64,000 bases of DNA from Tipula vernalis (lineage: Eukaryota; Arthropoda; Insecta; Diptera; Tipulidae): the NCBI GenBank assembly GCA_958295665.1, contig OY282560.1:257800868-257864867 (forward strand), read 5' to 3'. This document shows positions 1-10,800 of this stretch, one piece after another (the stretch's first letter is position 1; each line of letters begins with the position of its first letter). The position numbers were made by a program, and so were the translations under genes. A model generated the notes under the pieces. It saw nothing but the letters and a program-made list of their open reading frames with translations. It made no database searches and was not told the DNA's origin.

Positions 1-1119
1 AATAAACATAATAAACTTATTGAGTTATTAGAATTAAAATAAGTATAGCGTTATTTAATAAGTATTTAATTGTGGGGCATTACGCAACCCCACATACTAA
101 CCCATGTTCAGAAAAAAATGACATATTTTATCTTCGAATTTTACTACAAATTTAGTTTGGTCATTTTTCAAATGTGCTAATTGAATTACACGTCTCGGGA
201 ATTATACTGGAAATTGTACACTGTGGAATTCGTTTGTTAAATTGCAAACTTGAAAAGCTTTCCCCTGTTGCCAAAAAAACGAAGTCTAACCATTAGCCTA
301 TCTTGATTGCATTCTATTTATTGCATTCCGCAAGCGCGTCTTGCCTTTTAATTAAAGTTAGATACTACATAATCAAATCTTAAATATTTGATATAATAAT
401 TTATATCTCCGATTTGCAATTCTTTTAATAAGTTTTACGACTACGTCTTGAAATCCATGGTTTCAAACAGATTTTTTCCCCCTTTTTCTTCCACAACGCT
501 ACTACAATTGCAATAGCAGACATTTTTGTTGCACAAGCATAAAACCATTTTTGTTACCTTTTTGGTTAAATATGACGAAAAATATTACTTGGTAGTGTAA
601 TATAGCAAAATGATTTGTAGAATTTTTCTTATCATATTTTTATCTCAGAAAAATTATTATTACTTTTCCACGTATAAATATATAAAAGAAGGGTAAATCT
701 GTGAAAAAATCGAGATTTCTAACGGAGCAAAAATGTTGCACAACGGATTATTTTTTGGGCTAATCGAACTACTTGACAGCAGAAAAATCAATCGATTGTC
801 ACAAATCGATTTTTTTAGTATCACGGTATCACCGTGGAAAGGAGCAGTGTTGTTGTGGTGCTTGTTGATTCGTGTGAATAGGCACAAACAGCAACAATCA
901 TGAGGGATATGGGGCATTTGAATAATGGAGAGGTAGAGTTAGTTTTTTGTAGTGTAATTATGTACATACATACATATCTTGTGTACCCTTACAACCTAAA
1001 ACAACACCCGCACACATGTTTTCATATGTTCACTAGAAACAAACATTTGTAAAAATTTCTTTAAATTTTAAATAAATATTTAGTGTAATAACGATTTTTA
1101 TTCCAAATATATTACTTAC
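1..1119. other. no gene recognised; probable intron or downstream DNA of the SMC-like gene
   Basis: AT-rich sequence with no reading frame that I can tie to a protein. The exon ending at 1120 is followed on the minus strand by a good splice donor, so this stretch is probably intron of the gene to its right, whose remaining exons would lie outside the window. Confidence 0.4.
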
Positions 1120-2243
1120 TCAGAAATTTTGTTACTCGTCTTTAGTGTTCTTTTTAAATTCATAACATATCGATTGATGTACTGATGTGCATCTAACTGT
1201 ATTGGATAACTATAAATGCTGGTAATGTCAGATTCGTGTACTTCATTGACCTTGTTTTGTAGCTGATCTACAATCGTCAAAATCTTCTGTACGAGTGCCT
1301 GAAATTGTTAAGAAATAAAATTGTTTTAAAACTTCTTATATCATAAATTAATTACTTTAGATGCTTACATTTATACCCACAAAGTTGGAAAATTGGGCTT
1401 TCAAATATATATCATTCGATAAACTAACAATATTATTAATATTTGTTGCGTGAAGTTCACATTGAAATTCTTCCAGATAGTTCAAGTTATCCAATTCGTG
1501 TTGTAAGAGTTGGTGAATATTACGCTGCTTTCTCATATTGTAGATGTACTCATCAAAAATATAGGCGGATTGTAAAGAACTAATGAAATTTGCTTCATGG
1601 TCGGAAAGTGTGGAAAAGTGATTATTCGTGTAATCCGTTAATTTCTCTAGTTTTGACTTTAATATATTTAGGTTAGATGTCACTAAATTTTTAATAAGCG
1701 TAAAGAAACGTATATGTTCTGATATGTAAAAAAATAGATGTTTAAAAAGACCGTTATTGCTGTCGATTTTATAAAGCTAAAAAGATATTAAAATTTTCCA
1801 AATAAATTGCTAAAAATCGCTCATTTTGTCAAGCTTACCACTTCCAAGCCGATAAATGATGGCATAAACGAGTTTGTAAGATAATTGCGGTTTCTCAAAA
1901 CACGATAAAAGTCCCCCATATCCATTTCTTGGCGTTGATTAATTTTAACCATATTCAAATTAGAAAAGCATCGTCGAACGGTAAACATATTAATGTCGGT
2001 ATCTCTGCAGAAAAACGATAGTTCAACAAAACCGATTTTACTACAATTCGAATTGTTCGGTTTATAATTAAAACTAAGTAGATTCAAATTTTCCGAGCTA
2101 GTTTCGAAAAATGGATCAATGACAAATCGTATAGCATCAATGATTGTTGATTTACCGGTAGAATGACCCCCAATTATAATGTTCAGTCCTTTTTCAAAAT
2201 TAATTTCATGGCGACTGAAAACTTTAAAATTTTTCAATTTTAC
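1120..2243 (-). CDS. divergent SMC-family ATPase, SMC3-like N-terminal part (partial gene, three exons)
   Basis: The exons, read on the minus strand, are 2243-1839, 1776-1369 and 1298-1120. All have AG acceptors (for example ttgcag before 2243) and donors gtaagc, gtaagc and gtaagt, and the frame stays open throughout. The first exon contains a Walker A loop, GGHSTGKST, then IIDAIRFV, and a segment (FTVRR...KINQRQEMDMGDFYRVL) laid out like the SMC head. The next exon continues into helical, coiled-coil-like sequence whose spacing of charged and aromatic residues resembles the start of SMC3 (LVTSNLNILKSKLEKL, then a DEYIYNMRKQR-like segment). SMC3 is a cohesin ATPase that works as an SMC1 partner. 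This protein is strongly diverged: the Q-loop region normally reading like KQGKIN is replaced by a sequence ending FIGLEV. The start codon is not in the exon at 2243, because the frame runs into an intron acceptor there. A short upstream first exon and all later exons (hinge, C-terminal ATPase half) are not seen. It could also be another SMC or RecN/Rad50-like ATPase. Confidence 0.68.
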
Positions 2244-2475
2244 CTGCAATTTAAAATGTTAAATATAAATTATTTTGTTCAAAATTAACTATATTAAGGT
2301 CTGCTTAATGAAATAAATTTTATTAATTCAATAAAGGAAAATTAAATGATTTTGTTCAAAATTTTAAATAAAGGCATTTACAAATTTGTTGGTTTGTCTC
2401 TGATCTTTGCAATCTTTCCTGGGGCTCAAAGCACTCCCCCCATCCCTTTCGCAGTTCGCTTTTAATGTTCCATGC
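2244..2475. other. no feature recognised
   Basis: This is probably the first intron of the SMC-like gene. I looked for a short ATG exon followed by a GT donor on the minus strand and did not find a convincing one. Confidence 0.35.
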
Positions 2476-2567
2476 AGTAGCCAAATCGAGGACGTACAGC
2501 TATAGGCCCGTTTTGCGTAGAAGAGCTCCATGTAAACCTATAGTACTAACATTAAAGGTGGGTCGGC
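2476..2567 (-). mobile_element. 3' fragment of the same SINE family as at 15675-15989
   Basis: Read on the minus strand this shares blocks in the same order with the body of the complete SINE: tgggccgacccaccttt, then a diverged copy of the ...actacaggtttt...catg block, then atttggctactgca. The tRNA-like head is missing. The fragment stops exactly where the 3.92-kb tandem duplication begins, so it marks the original left flank of the duplicated block. Confidence 0.6.
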
Positions 2568-3522
2568 CCACCTTGAATTCTACGAGGCTGTTTGTGAATT
2601 CGATTCGAACGTATTTGAGCCTTCGAAGTATTGGATTCTAATTTGAATTGAATGAGATTCGTTTGTTTCTTATTTAGATAATTCAAATTCGAATCTAAGG
2701 CCCAAATCGATAAACGCAAATTAATTCGCAACTACAACTAAATTGTCTGTTTTTGGTATTTTTGAACCGCATGAAAGTGTCGATTTTAATTTCTAGTTAT
2801 GGATATCGGTGACTAAAACAGTTCTTACATTTGACGTAAAATACCGATTTTTTCGGAAATACATAAATTGTTTGTTGTTGCTGTTTATTATGTGGAATTC
2901 TATGGTACAAAAAAAATTGCTGTAAATCCAGAGATAAAAAATATACATTCCGTTGCAACTTCGTGAATGTATTTTCGTTTTTTTTCTCTTTAAAACTTTG
3001 CGTATTGTATTCTACTTTTTATAAAAACATCACAAATACTCAGGAATAATTTTTGAATTTCATTATAGTGAATGTTCTTATTTGAGCTTCGTGTTTTTAT
3101 TTTTTTTTAAATACAGTATTTCGTTTTTTCTATTCTTGTATTTCGTTTTGCATTATACATGTATTATGAACAAAGACCAAAATTTAAATACTTTACAGAA
3201 TGAATTAACAATTTACATATTCAAAAATGTTTGTATTATGATTTTACTTATTCGCCACGTGATGAATTTGGAATTTTTCGATTCATGAATTTCAAAATCG
3301 TAAATACAGTATTTCAAAGAACGAATATTCAGTATAATAAACGTATGAAGAATGCAATGAAGCTAAAATAAAAGTACGAACTCCATCGTTATCTTAGTTA
3401 TTTATATTTTTATAATATTTAGGTGCGTAATTACACCTTTTGGGGGTAAGGTTGGTTAAATGGCCAAAAATATAATTAAATGACTCAGTTCATTTATCTT
3501 CGCTCCCAAAACTAGTGATGGG

Positions 3523-3602
3523 CTAAATCGATCTTTTTTTTAAAAAATCTTATGAGAAAATGAACAAAACAGAACAAAAAAGATCGATTTAGCACATCAC
3601 TA
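3523..3602. mobile_element. 80-bp hairpin MITE in the fold-back left arm
   Basis: The ends tagtgatgggctaaatcgatc and gatcgatttagcacatcacta are inverted repeats. It is flanked by the 8-bp direct repeat cccaaaac (3515-3522 and 3603-3610). The matching position in the right arm of the same fold-back element (about 5475-5490) has the uninterrupted target, which proves an insertion. An 8-bp duplication fits the hAT superfamily. The same MITE occurs at 7450-7529 (duplicate) and 61046-61135. Confidence 0.85.
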
Positions 3603-3993
3603 CCCAAAACCATCTAATGTACAATATTAATTTGTTTTTACTGCCAAAACTTTAAATAGCCGAGTATGATGAAACTGGCCTATTTCTCAACCGACTATGA
3701 TGAAATTTGGCACGTGCGTTGGAAATGGGATTCTTTAATGATTTTTAGATGAAGTGATGATGGCCAATTAGGATGGAACTTATCTATTTCTCAACGGATT
3801 TCAGTGGAATTTGGCATATGCGATAGAAATGGGATTCTAAAATGATTTTTAGATGAAGTTCTGGAATATGGCAAAATAGGATTTAACATGGATATTTCTT
3901 ATCCGGTTTTAGTGAAATTTGACATCCGCCATGGAAATGGAATTCTAAAATGATTTTTGTATGAAGCTCTGGAATATTGTGGAAACGGTATTC

Positions 3994-4338
3994 TTAAATG
4001 ATTTTAAGATGAAATTCTGGGATATGGTCAATTAAGATATATTGATGAATTTGAACGTTTCCGAACACAAGGAAATGCCCCCCAAAAATTTGTTTTGGAT
4101 GAGGTTCTGAGAAATAGGTCAAAATGACTTTTGTAATGTTGTCCATTGAGGTTTCGGTGAATGATGCAGCCGTTGAGGTTTCTTTGAGGCAGCCTAAGCG
4201 TACTATTTCAATTGCTAAATGATCGAGATTATCAGCATTATAACATCGAAGTAAAGTTAGGAACTTTTTCGCCAATCTTTCGTGTAAACTTACGGTTATG
4301 TTTTCTGAGTATTGGCTGTCCGAGAGTATATTTTGCAA
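3994..4338 (-). CDS. unidentified 114-residue reading frame in the centre of the fold-back element
   Basis: The frame opens with ATG at 4338 and lies between the two arms, partly overlapping the first arm repeat at its C-terminal end. The predicted protein is soluble-looking, with no membrane segment and no motif I recognise; it contains the stretch LHERLAKKFLTLLRCYNADN. It is identical in copy 2, but that is expected of any sequence inside a recent duplication. It may be a captured fragment or chance. I assign no function. Confidence 0.25.
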   Translation of the reverse strand: MQNILSDSQYSENITVSLHERLAKKFLTLLRCYNADNLDHLAIEIVRLGCLKETSTAASFTETSMDNITKVILTYFSEPHPKQIFGGHFLVFGNVQIHQYILIDHIPEFHLKII

Positions 4339-4685
4339 TGTTTAAAAACATATAGTGTTGGAGCACATGCGCAGCAGAATTGGAACTACTGACGATAGTG
4401 TAGAGCCTCGGATTAAAAATATCACTTTAGAATCTCATTTTAATCGCAAATCTCGAATTTCATAAATATTCAAGTTCCACCCTAATTAGCCATATTCCAG
4501 AACTTTACCCAAAAATCTTTTTAGAAGCCCATTTCCATCGCAAATGTGAAATTCTACTAAATTCCGTTAAGATCTATAAGAAATAGATAAGTTCCATCAT
4601 AATTAGACATATTCCAGAATTTCATCAAAATCGAATTTCATCATAACCGCTTGATAAAAATGTAAGTTCATACCTGACCATATTT

Positions 4686-5327
4686 CAGAACTTCATCTAA
4701 AATCATTTTAGAATCCCATTTTCAAAGCAAATGTAGCATTTCATCATAATCGGTTCAGGAATAGGGAAGTTCCATCATATTTGGTCATATTCCAGAACTT
4801 CATCTAAAATCATTTTAGAATCCTATTTCCAACGCACATGTCGCATTTCATCATAATCGGTTAAGGAATAGGCAAGTTCCATCATATTTCGCCATATTCC
4901 AGAACTTCATCTAAAATCATTTTAGAATCCCATTTTCAAAGCACATGTAGCATTTCATCATAATCGGTTCAGGAATAGGGAAGTTCCATCATATTTGATC
5001 ATATTCCAGAACTTCATCTAAAATCATTTTAGAATCCCATTTCCAACGCACATGTCGCATTTCATCATAATCGGTTAAGGAATAGGCAAGTTCCATCATA
5101 TTTGGCCATATTCCAGAACTTCATCTAAAATCATTTTAGAATCCCGTTTCCAACGCACATGTCGCATTTCATCATAATCGGTTAAGGAATAGGCAAGTTC
5201 CATCATATTTTGCCATATTCCAGAACTTCATCTAAAAATCATTTTAGAATCCCATTTCTATCGCATATGCCAAATTCCACTGAAATCCGTTGAGAAATAG
5301 ATAAGTTCCATCCTAATTGGCCATCAT
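4686..5327. repeat. 107-bp tandem repeats (about six units), copy 1
   Basis: The block beginning cagaacttcatctaaaatca recurs at 4686, 4793, 4900, 5007, 5114 and 5221, exactly 107 bases apart. Units differ by a few bases and appear in two alternating sub-types (caacgcacatgtcgc versus caaagcacatgtagc). Inverted copies of the same unit lie at about 3750-4030. The array forms the inner part of the right arm. Confidence 0.93.
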
Positions 5328-6164
5328 CACTTCATCTAAAAATCATTAAAGAATCCCATTTCCAACGCACGTGTCAAATTTTATCATAGTCGGTTGAGAA
5401 ATAGGCCAGTTTCATCATACTCGGCCATATTTAAAGTTTTAGCAGTAAAAACAAATTAATATTGTACATTAGATGGTTTTGGGAGTGAAGATAAATGAAC
5501 TGAGCCATTTAATTATATTTTTGGCCATTTAACCAACCTTACCCCAAAAGGTGTACTTACGCACCCAAATATTATAAAAATATAAATAACTAAGATAACG
5601 ATGGAGTTCGTACTTTTATTTTAGCTTCATTGCATTCTTCATACGTTTATTATACTGAATATTCGTTCTTTGAAATACTGTATTTACGATTTTGAAATTC
5701 ATGAATCGAAAAATTCCAAATTCATCACGTGGCGAATAAGTAAAATCATAATACAAAAATTTTTGAATATGTAAATTGTTAATTCATTCTGTAAAGTATT
5801 TAAATTTTGGTCTTTGTTCATAATACATGTATAATGCAAAACGAAATACAAGAATAGAAAAAACGAAATACTGTATTATTTAAAAAAAAATAAAAACACG
5901 AAGCTCAAATAAGAACATAATGAAATTCCGTTGCGAATAGGTATATTCATAATACAAAATTTTTTGTATTTTGTGTTTTTTCAATTTCGTTATACGAATA
6001 TTCGTTCGTTTTTGAATGTAAGGATTGTTAATACATTCTGTATAGTATTTAAATTTGATCTCTGTGTAAATCAATAAAAAACTATTTACAGTAACTACAA
6101 CTAAAAGTTGTAGTTGCGTCTATCGACTTGGCCCTTAGCATATATCGCGCGTTTATACCGTTGC

Positions 6165-6486
6165 TATATACCATGTTTCCATGATAGAGTTAACCTAGGT
6201 TCAACTCGGTTTATGTCCATGGAAACGCGTATTAGGGTAGTTTCGTTAAATCCAAATAAACTCGACGAATCTTATGCGTTTAAGTTAGATTCTATCTGTC
6301 AAACTTTTTTTTAAAATTATAAATAGCGCTTCGCATATTATTAAACATATTTCACAAAAATAATTTAAAAAAATACACAAAAATGTCGTTGTTAACGTTT
6401 TGACGATATATCAAAGCGAAATACAAATTTTGTTTTTGTTTAACAACCAATTTTGTGTTTTATTCTATCGAATTATTTTTCTTTAC
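6165..6486. mobile_element. left part of a MITE cut by the tandem duplication
   Basis: It matches 10092-10413 base for base and contains the terminal block ccatgtttccatga. The right end of the element is missing here because the duplication join falls inside it. Confidence 0.65.
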
Positions 6487-7449
6487 AACCTTTTCCACCT
6501 TGAATTCTACGAGGCTGTTTGTGAATTCGATTCGAACGTATTTGAGCCTTCGAAGTATTGGATTCTAATTTGAATTGAATGAGATTCGTTTGTTTCTTAT
6601 TTAGATAATTCAAATTCGAATCTAAGGCCCAAATCGATAAACGCAAATTAATTCGCAACTACAACTAAATTGTCTGTTTTTGGTATTTTTGAACCGCATG
6701 AAAGTGTCGATTTTAATTTCTAGTTATGGATATCGGTGACTAAAACAGTTCTTACATTTGACGTAAAATACCGATTTTTTCGGAAATACATAAATTGTTT
6801 GTTGTTGCTGTTTATTATGTGGAATTCTATGGTACAAAAAAAATTGCTGTAAATCCAGAGATAAAAAATATACATTCCGTTGCAACTTCGTGAATGTATT
6901 TTCGTTTTTTTTCTCTTTAAAACTTTGCGTATTGTATTCTACTTTTTATAAAAACATCACAAATACTCAGGAATAATTTTTGAATTTCATTATAGTGAAT
7001 GTTCTTATTTGAGCTTCGTGTTTTTATTTTTTTTTAAATACAGTATTTCGTTTTTTCTATTCTTGTATTTCGTTTTGCATTATACATGTATTATGAACAA
7101 AGACCAAAATTTAAATACTTTACAGAATGAATTAACAATTTACATATTCAAAAATGTTTGTATTATGATTTTACTTATTCGCCACGTGATGAATTTGGAA
7201 TTTTTCGATTCATGAATTTCAAAATCGTAAATACAGTATTTCAAAGAACGAATATTCAGTATAATAAACGTATGAAGAATGCAATGAAGCTAAAATAAAA
7301 GTACGAACTCCATCGTTATCTTAGTTATTTATATTTTTATAATATTTAGGTGCGTAATTACACCTTTTGGGGGTAAGGTTGGTTAAATGGCCAAAAATAT
7401 AATTAAATGACTCAGTTCATTTATCTTCGCTCCCAAAACTAGTGATGGG

Positions 7450-7529
7450 CTAAATCGATCTTTTTTTTAAAAAATCTTATGAGAAAATGAACAAAACAGA
7501 ACAAAAAAGATCGATTTAGCACATCACTA
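7450..7529. mobile_element. 80-bp hairpin MITE, duplicate
   Basis: Same insertion as 3523-3602, carried along in the tandem duplication, with the same cccaaaac target duplication. Confidence 0.85.
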
Positions 7530-7920
7530 CCCAAAACCATCTAATGTACAATATTAATTTGTTTTTACTGCCAAAACTTTAAATAGCCGAGTATGATGAA
7601 ACTGGCCTATTTCTCAACCGACTATGATGAAATTTGGCACGTGCGTTGGAAATGGGATTCTTTAATGATTTTTAGATGAAGTGATGATGGCCAATTAGGA
7701 TGGAACTTATCTATTTCTCAACGGATTTCAGTGGAATTTGGCATATGCGATAGAAATGGGATTCTAAAATGATTTTTAGATGAAGTTCTGGAATATGGCA
7801 AAATAGGATTTAACATGGATATTTCTTATCCGGTTTTAGTGAAATTTGACATCCGCCATGGAAATGGAATTCTAAAATGATTTTTGTATGAAGCTCTGGA
7901 ATATTGTGGAAACGGTATTC

Positions 7921-8265
7921 TTAAATGATTTTAAGATGAAATTCTGGGATATGGTCAATTAAGATATATTGATGAATTTGAACGTTTCCGAACACAAGGA
8001 AATGCCCCCCAAAAATTTGTTTTGGATGAGGTTCTGAGAAATAGGTCAAAATGACTTTTGTAATGTTGTCCATTGAGGTTTCGGTGAATGATGCAGCCGT
8101 TGAGGTTTCTTTGAGGCAGCCTAAGCGTACTATTTCAATTGCTAAATGATCGAGATTATCAGCATTATAACATCGAAGTAAAGTTAGGAACTTTTTCGCC
8201 AATCTTTCGTGTAAACTTACGGTTATGTTTTCTGAGTATTGGCTGTCCGAGAGTATATTTTGCAA
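7921..8265 (-). CDS. unidentified 114-residue reading frame, duplicate
   Basis: Identical protein to the frame at 3994-4338. See that entry. No function can be assigned. Confidence 0.25.
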   Translation of the reverse strand: MQNILSDSQYSENITVSLHERLAKKFLTLLRCYNADNLDHLAIEIVRLGCLKETSTAASFTETSMDNITKVILTYFSEPHPKQIFGGHFLVFGNVQIHQYILIDHIPEFHLKII

Positions 8266-8612
8266 TGTTTAAAAACATATAGTGTTGGAGCACATGCGCA
8301 GCAGAATTGGAACTACTGACGATAGTGTAGAGCCTCGGATTAAAAATATCACTTTAGAATCTCATTTTAATCGCAAATCTCGAATTTCATAAATATTCAA
8401 GTTCCACCCTAATTAGCCATATTCCAGAACTTTACCCAAAAATCTTTTTAGAAGCCCATTTCCATCGCAAATGTGAAATTCTACTAAATTCCGTTAAGAT
8501 CTATAAGAAATAGATAAGTTCCATCATAATTAGACATATTCCAGAATTTCATCAAAATCGAATTTCATCATAACCGCTTGATAAAAATGTAAGTTCATAC
8601 CTGACCATATTT

Positions 8613-9254
8613 CAGAACTTCATCTAAAATCATTTTAGAATCCCATTTTCAAAGCAAATGTAGCATTTCATCATAATCGGTTCAGGAATAGGGAAGTTCC
8701 ATCATATTTGGTCATATTCCAGAACTTCATCTAAAATCATTTTAGAATCCTATTTCCAACGCACATGTCGCATTTCATCATAATCGGTTAAGGAATAGGC
8801 AAGTTCCATCATATTTCGCCATATTCCAGAACTTCATCTAAAATCATTTTAGAATCCCATTTTCAAAGCACATGTAGCATTTCATCATAATCGGTTCAGG
8901 AATAGGGAAGTTCCATCATATTTGATCATATTCCAGAACTTCATCTAAAATCATTTTAGAATCCCATTTCCAACGCACATGTCGCATTTCATCATAATCG
9001 GTTAAGAAATAGGCAAGTTCCATCATATTTGGCCATATTCCAGAACTTCATCTAAAATCATTTTAGAATCCCGTTTCCAACGCACATGTCGCATTTCATC
9101 ATAATCGGTTAAGGAATAGGCAAGTTCCATCATATTTTGCCATATTCCAGAACTTCATCTAAAAATCATTTTAGAATCCCATTTCTATCGCATATGCCAA
9201 ATTCCACTGAAATCCGTTGAGAAATAGATAAGTTCCATCCTAATTGGCCATCAT
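8613..9254. repeat. 107-bp tandem repeats, copy 2
   Basis: This is the duplicate of the array at 4686-5327. One single-base difference lies at 9005 (ggttaagaaat against ggttaaggaat at 5078). Confidence 0.93.
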
Positions 9255-10091
9255 CACTTCATCTAAAAATCATTAAAGAATCCCATTTCCAACGCACGTG
9301 TCAAATTTTATCATAGTCGGTTGAGAAATAGGCCAGTTTCATCATACTCGGCCATATTTAAAGTTTTAGCAGTAAAAACAAATTAATATTGTACATTAGA
9401 TGGTTTTGGGAGTGAAGATAAATGAACTGAGCCATTTAATTATATTTTTGGCCATTTAACCAACCTTACCCCAAAAGGTGTACTTACGCACCCAAATATT
9501 ATAAAAATATAAATAACTAAGATAACGATGGAGTTCGTACTTTTATTTTAGCTTCATTGCATTCTTCATACGTTTATTATACTGAATATTCGTTCTTTGA
9601 AATACTGTATTTACGATTTTGAAATTCATGAATCGAAAAATTCCAAATTCATCACGTGGCGAATAAGTAAAATCATAATACAAACATTTTTGAATATGTA
9701 AATTGTTAATTCATTCTGTAAAGTATTTAAATTTTGGTCTTTGTTCATAATACATGTATAATGCAAAACGAAATACAAGAATAGAAAAAACGAAATACTG
9801 TATTATTTAAAAAAAAATAAAAACACGAAGCTCAAATAAGAACATAATGAAATTCCGTTGCGAATAGGTATATTCATAATACAAAATTTTTTGTATTTTG
9901 TGTTTTTTCAATTTCGTTATACGAATATTCGTTCGTTTTTGAATGTAAGGATTGTTAATACATTCTGTATAGTATTTAAATTTGATCTCTGTGTAAATCA
10001 ATAAAAAACTATTTACAGTAACTACAACTAAAAGTTGTAGTTGCGTCTATCGACTTGGCCCTTAGCATATATCGCGCGTTTATACCGTTGC

Positions 10092-10513
10092 TATATACCA
10101 TGTTTCCATGATAGAGTTAACCTAGGTTCAACTCGGTTTATGTCCATGGAAACGCGTATTAGGGTAGTTTCGTTAAATCCAAATAAACTCGACGAATCTT
10201 ATGCGTTTAAGTTAGATTCTATCTGTCAAACTTTTTTTTAAAATTATAAATAGCGCTTCGCATATTATTAAACATATTTCACAAAAATAATTTTAAAAAA
10301 TACACAAAAATGTCGTTGTTAACGTTTTGACGATATATCAAAGCGAAATACAAATTTTGTTTTTGTTTAACAACCAATTTTGTGTTTTATTCTATCGAAT
10401 TATTTTTCTTTACCTCTAAATCCTAACTCTGTTCATGGAAACGGTACGAGTTAGCGCCGCCATGTTTTTAACTCAACGAAACCTAAACCTATTTGAACTC
10501 GGTACATGGAAAC
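10092..10513. mobile_element. MITE with catgtttccatg / catggaaacatg ends
   Basis: The left end (ccatgtttccatga...ggttcaactcgg) and the right end (tttgaactcggtacatggaaacatg, near 10487-10513) are inverted copies. Only this copy is complete; the one at 6165 lacks the right end. It has no coding capacity. Confidence 0.6.
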
Positions 10514-10520
10514 ATGAATT

Positions 10521-10779
10521 GTATTGCTTTCACCAAAAATAAAAAAATTACAACAGCAATCGTACTAGATAGACCAAAAAATAGTTTAGCTAACCCAAAA
10601 AAAATTAGTGGTTAAACAAATCTTAGCCAAATTTTTAGTTTCAATACCTGCCACAAGAGTCGAATTGACAAGAAAATACACGAAAACAAATTAGACCAAA
10701 ATTTGATTAATTTTTGCTGTTGCTTTGACCAGCCGTTAACCAAATAAAATACCTAACTCATTTTGGTTGAAAGCAATAC
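10521..10779. mobile_element. MITE family A, copy 1 (about 260 bp)
   Basis: It has terminal inverted repeats gtattgctttcaccaaaa and ttttggttgaaagcaatac. Two further copies lie at 12432-13077 (interrupted) and 16111-16368, sharing the whole body including agtttcaatacctgccacaa. Confidence 0.88.
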
Positions 10780-10800
10780 ACTTATGGTAATAGTTAAGCG

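Larger units (their letters stand above)
2697..6138. mobile_element. fold-back element, copy 1
   Basis: Two long arms are inverted copies of each other. The stretch from about 3060 to 3760 (gagcttcgtgtttttat onwards) reappears reversed from about 5270 to 5905. The outermost ends are imperfect inverted repeats (left ggcccaaatcgataaacgc, right its inverse at 6113-6138). Inner parts of the arms are built of 107-bp repeats, the architecture known for Foldback/Galileo-type elements. No transposase is recognisable. The left arm carries an 80-bp MITE that the right arm lacks. Confidence 0.75.
6624..10065. mobile_element. fold-back element, copy 2
   Basis: This is the duplicate of 2697-6138, with the same arms, the same 107-bp array (8613-9254), the same 80-bp MITE (7450-7529) and the same central reading frame (8265-7921, minus strand). 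Confidence 0.75.
2568..10413. repeat. 3.92-kb direct tandem duplication (two near-identical copies)
   Basis: Copy 1 is 2568-6486 and copy 2 is 6495-10413, an offset of 3927 bases. By eye I find only a few differences, for example near 5078/9005 (aagga versus aagaa), 5755/9682 and 6370/10297. Between the copies is an 8-base stretch, aacctttt, matching neither flank. Copy 2 runs on into the right end of a MITE (10092-10513), whereas copy 1 is cut inside it at 6486. The novel join is therefore 6486/6495 and the ancestral flanks are 2567 and 10414. The duplication is either very recent or an assembly artefact. Confidence 0.95.

Noticed and set aside
660..917. Cysteine-rich 85-residue frame on the minus strand
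   Set aside because: Derived from simple tgttgttgtgg-type sequence, with no domain and no splice context. Judged to be chance.
1821..2249. Taking the SMC-like exon as a complete small protein starting at 2249
   Set aside because: The codon there is TTG, not ATG, and it overlaps an intron acceptor (ttgcag). The frame ends at a splice donor rather than a true stop.
3082..3288. 68-residue hydrophobic frame, repeated at 7009-7215
   Set aside because: It lies in the fold-back arm and appears twice only because of the tandem duplication. The inverted arm does not keep it.
4686..5327. CRISPR-like array
   Set aside because: Units are contiguous 107-bp tandem repeats without unique spacers, in eukaryotic DNA.
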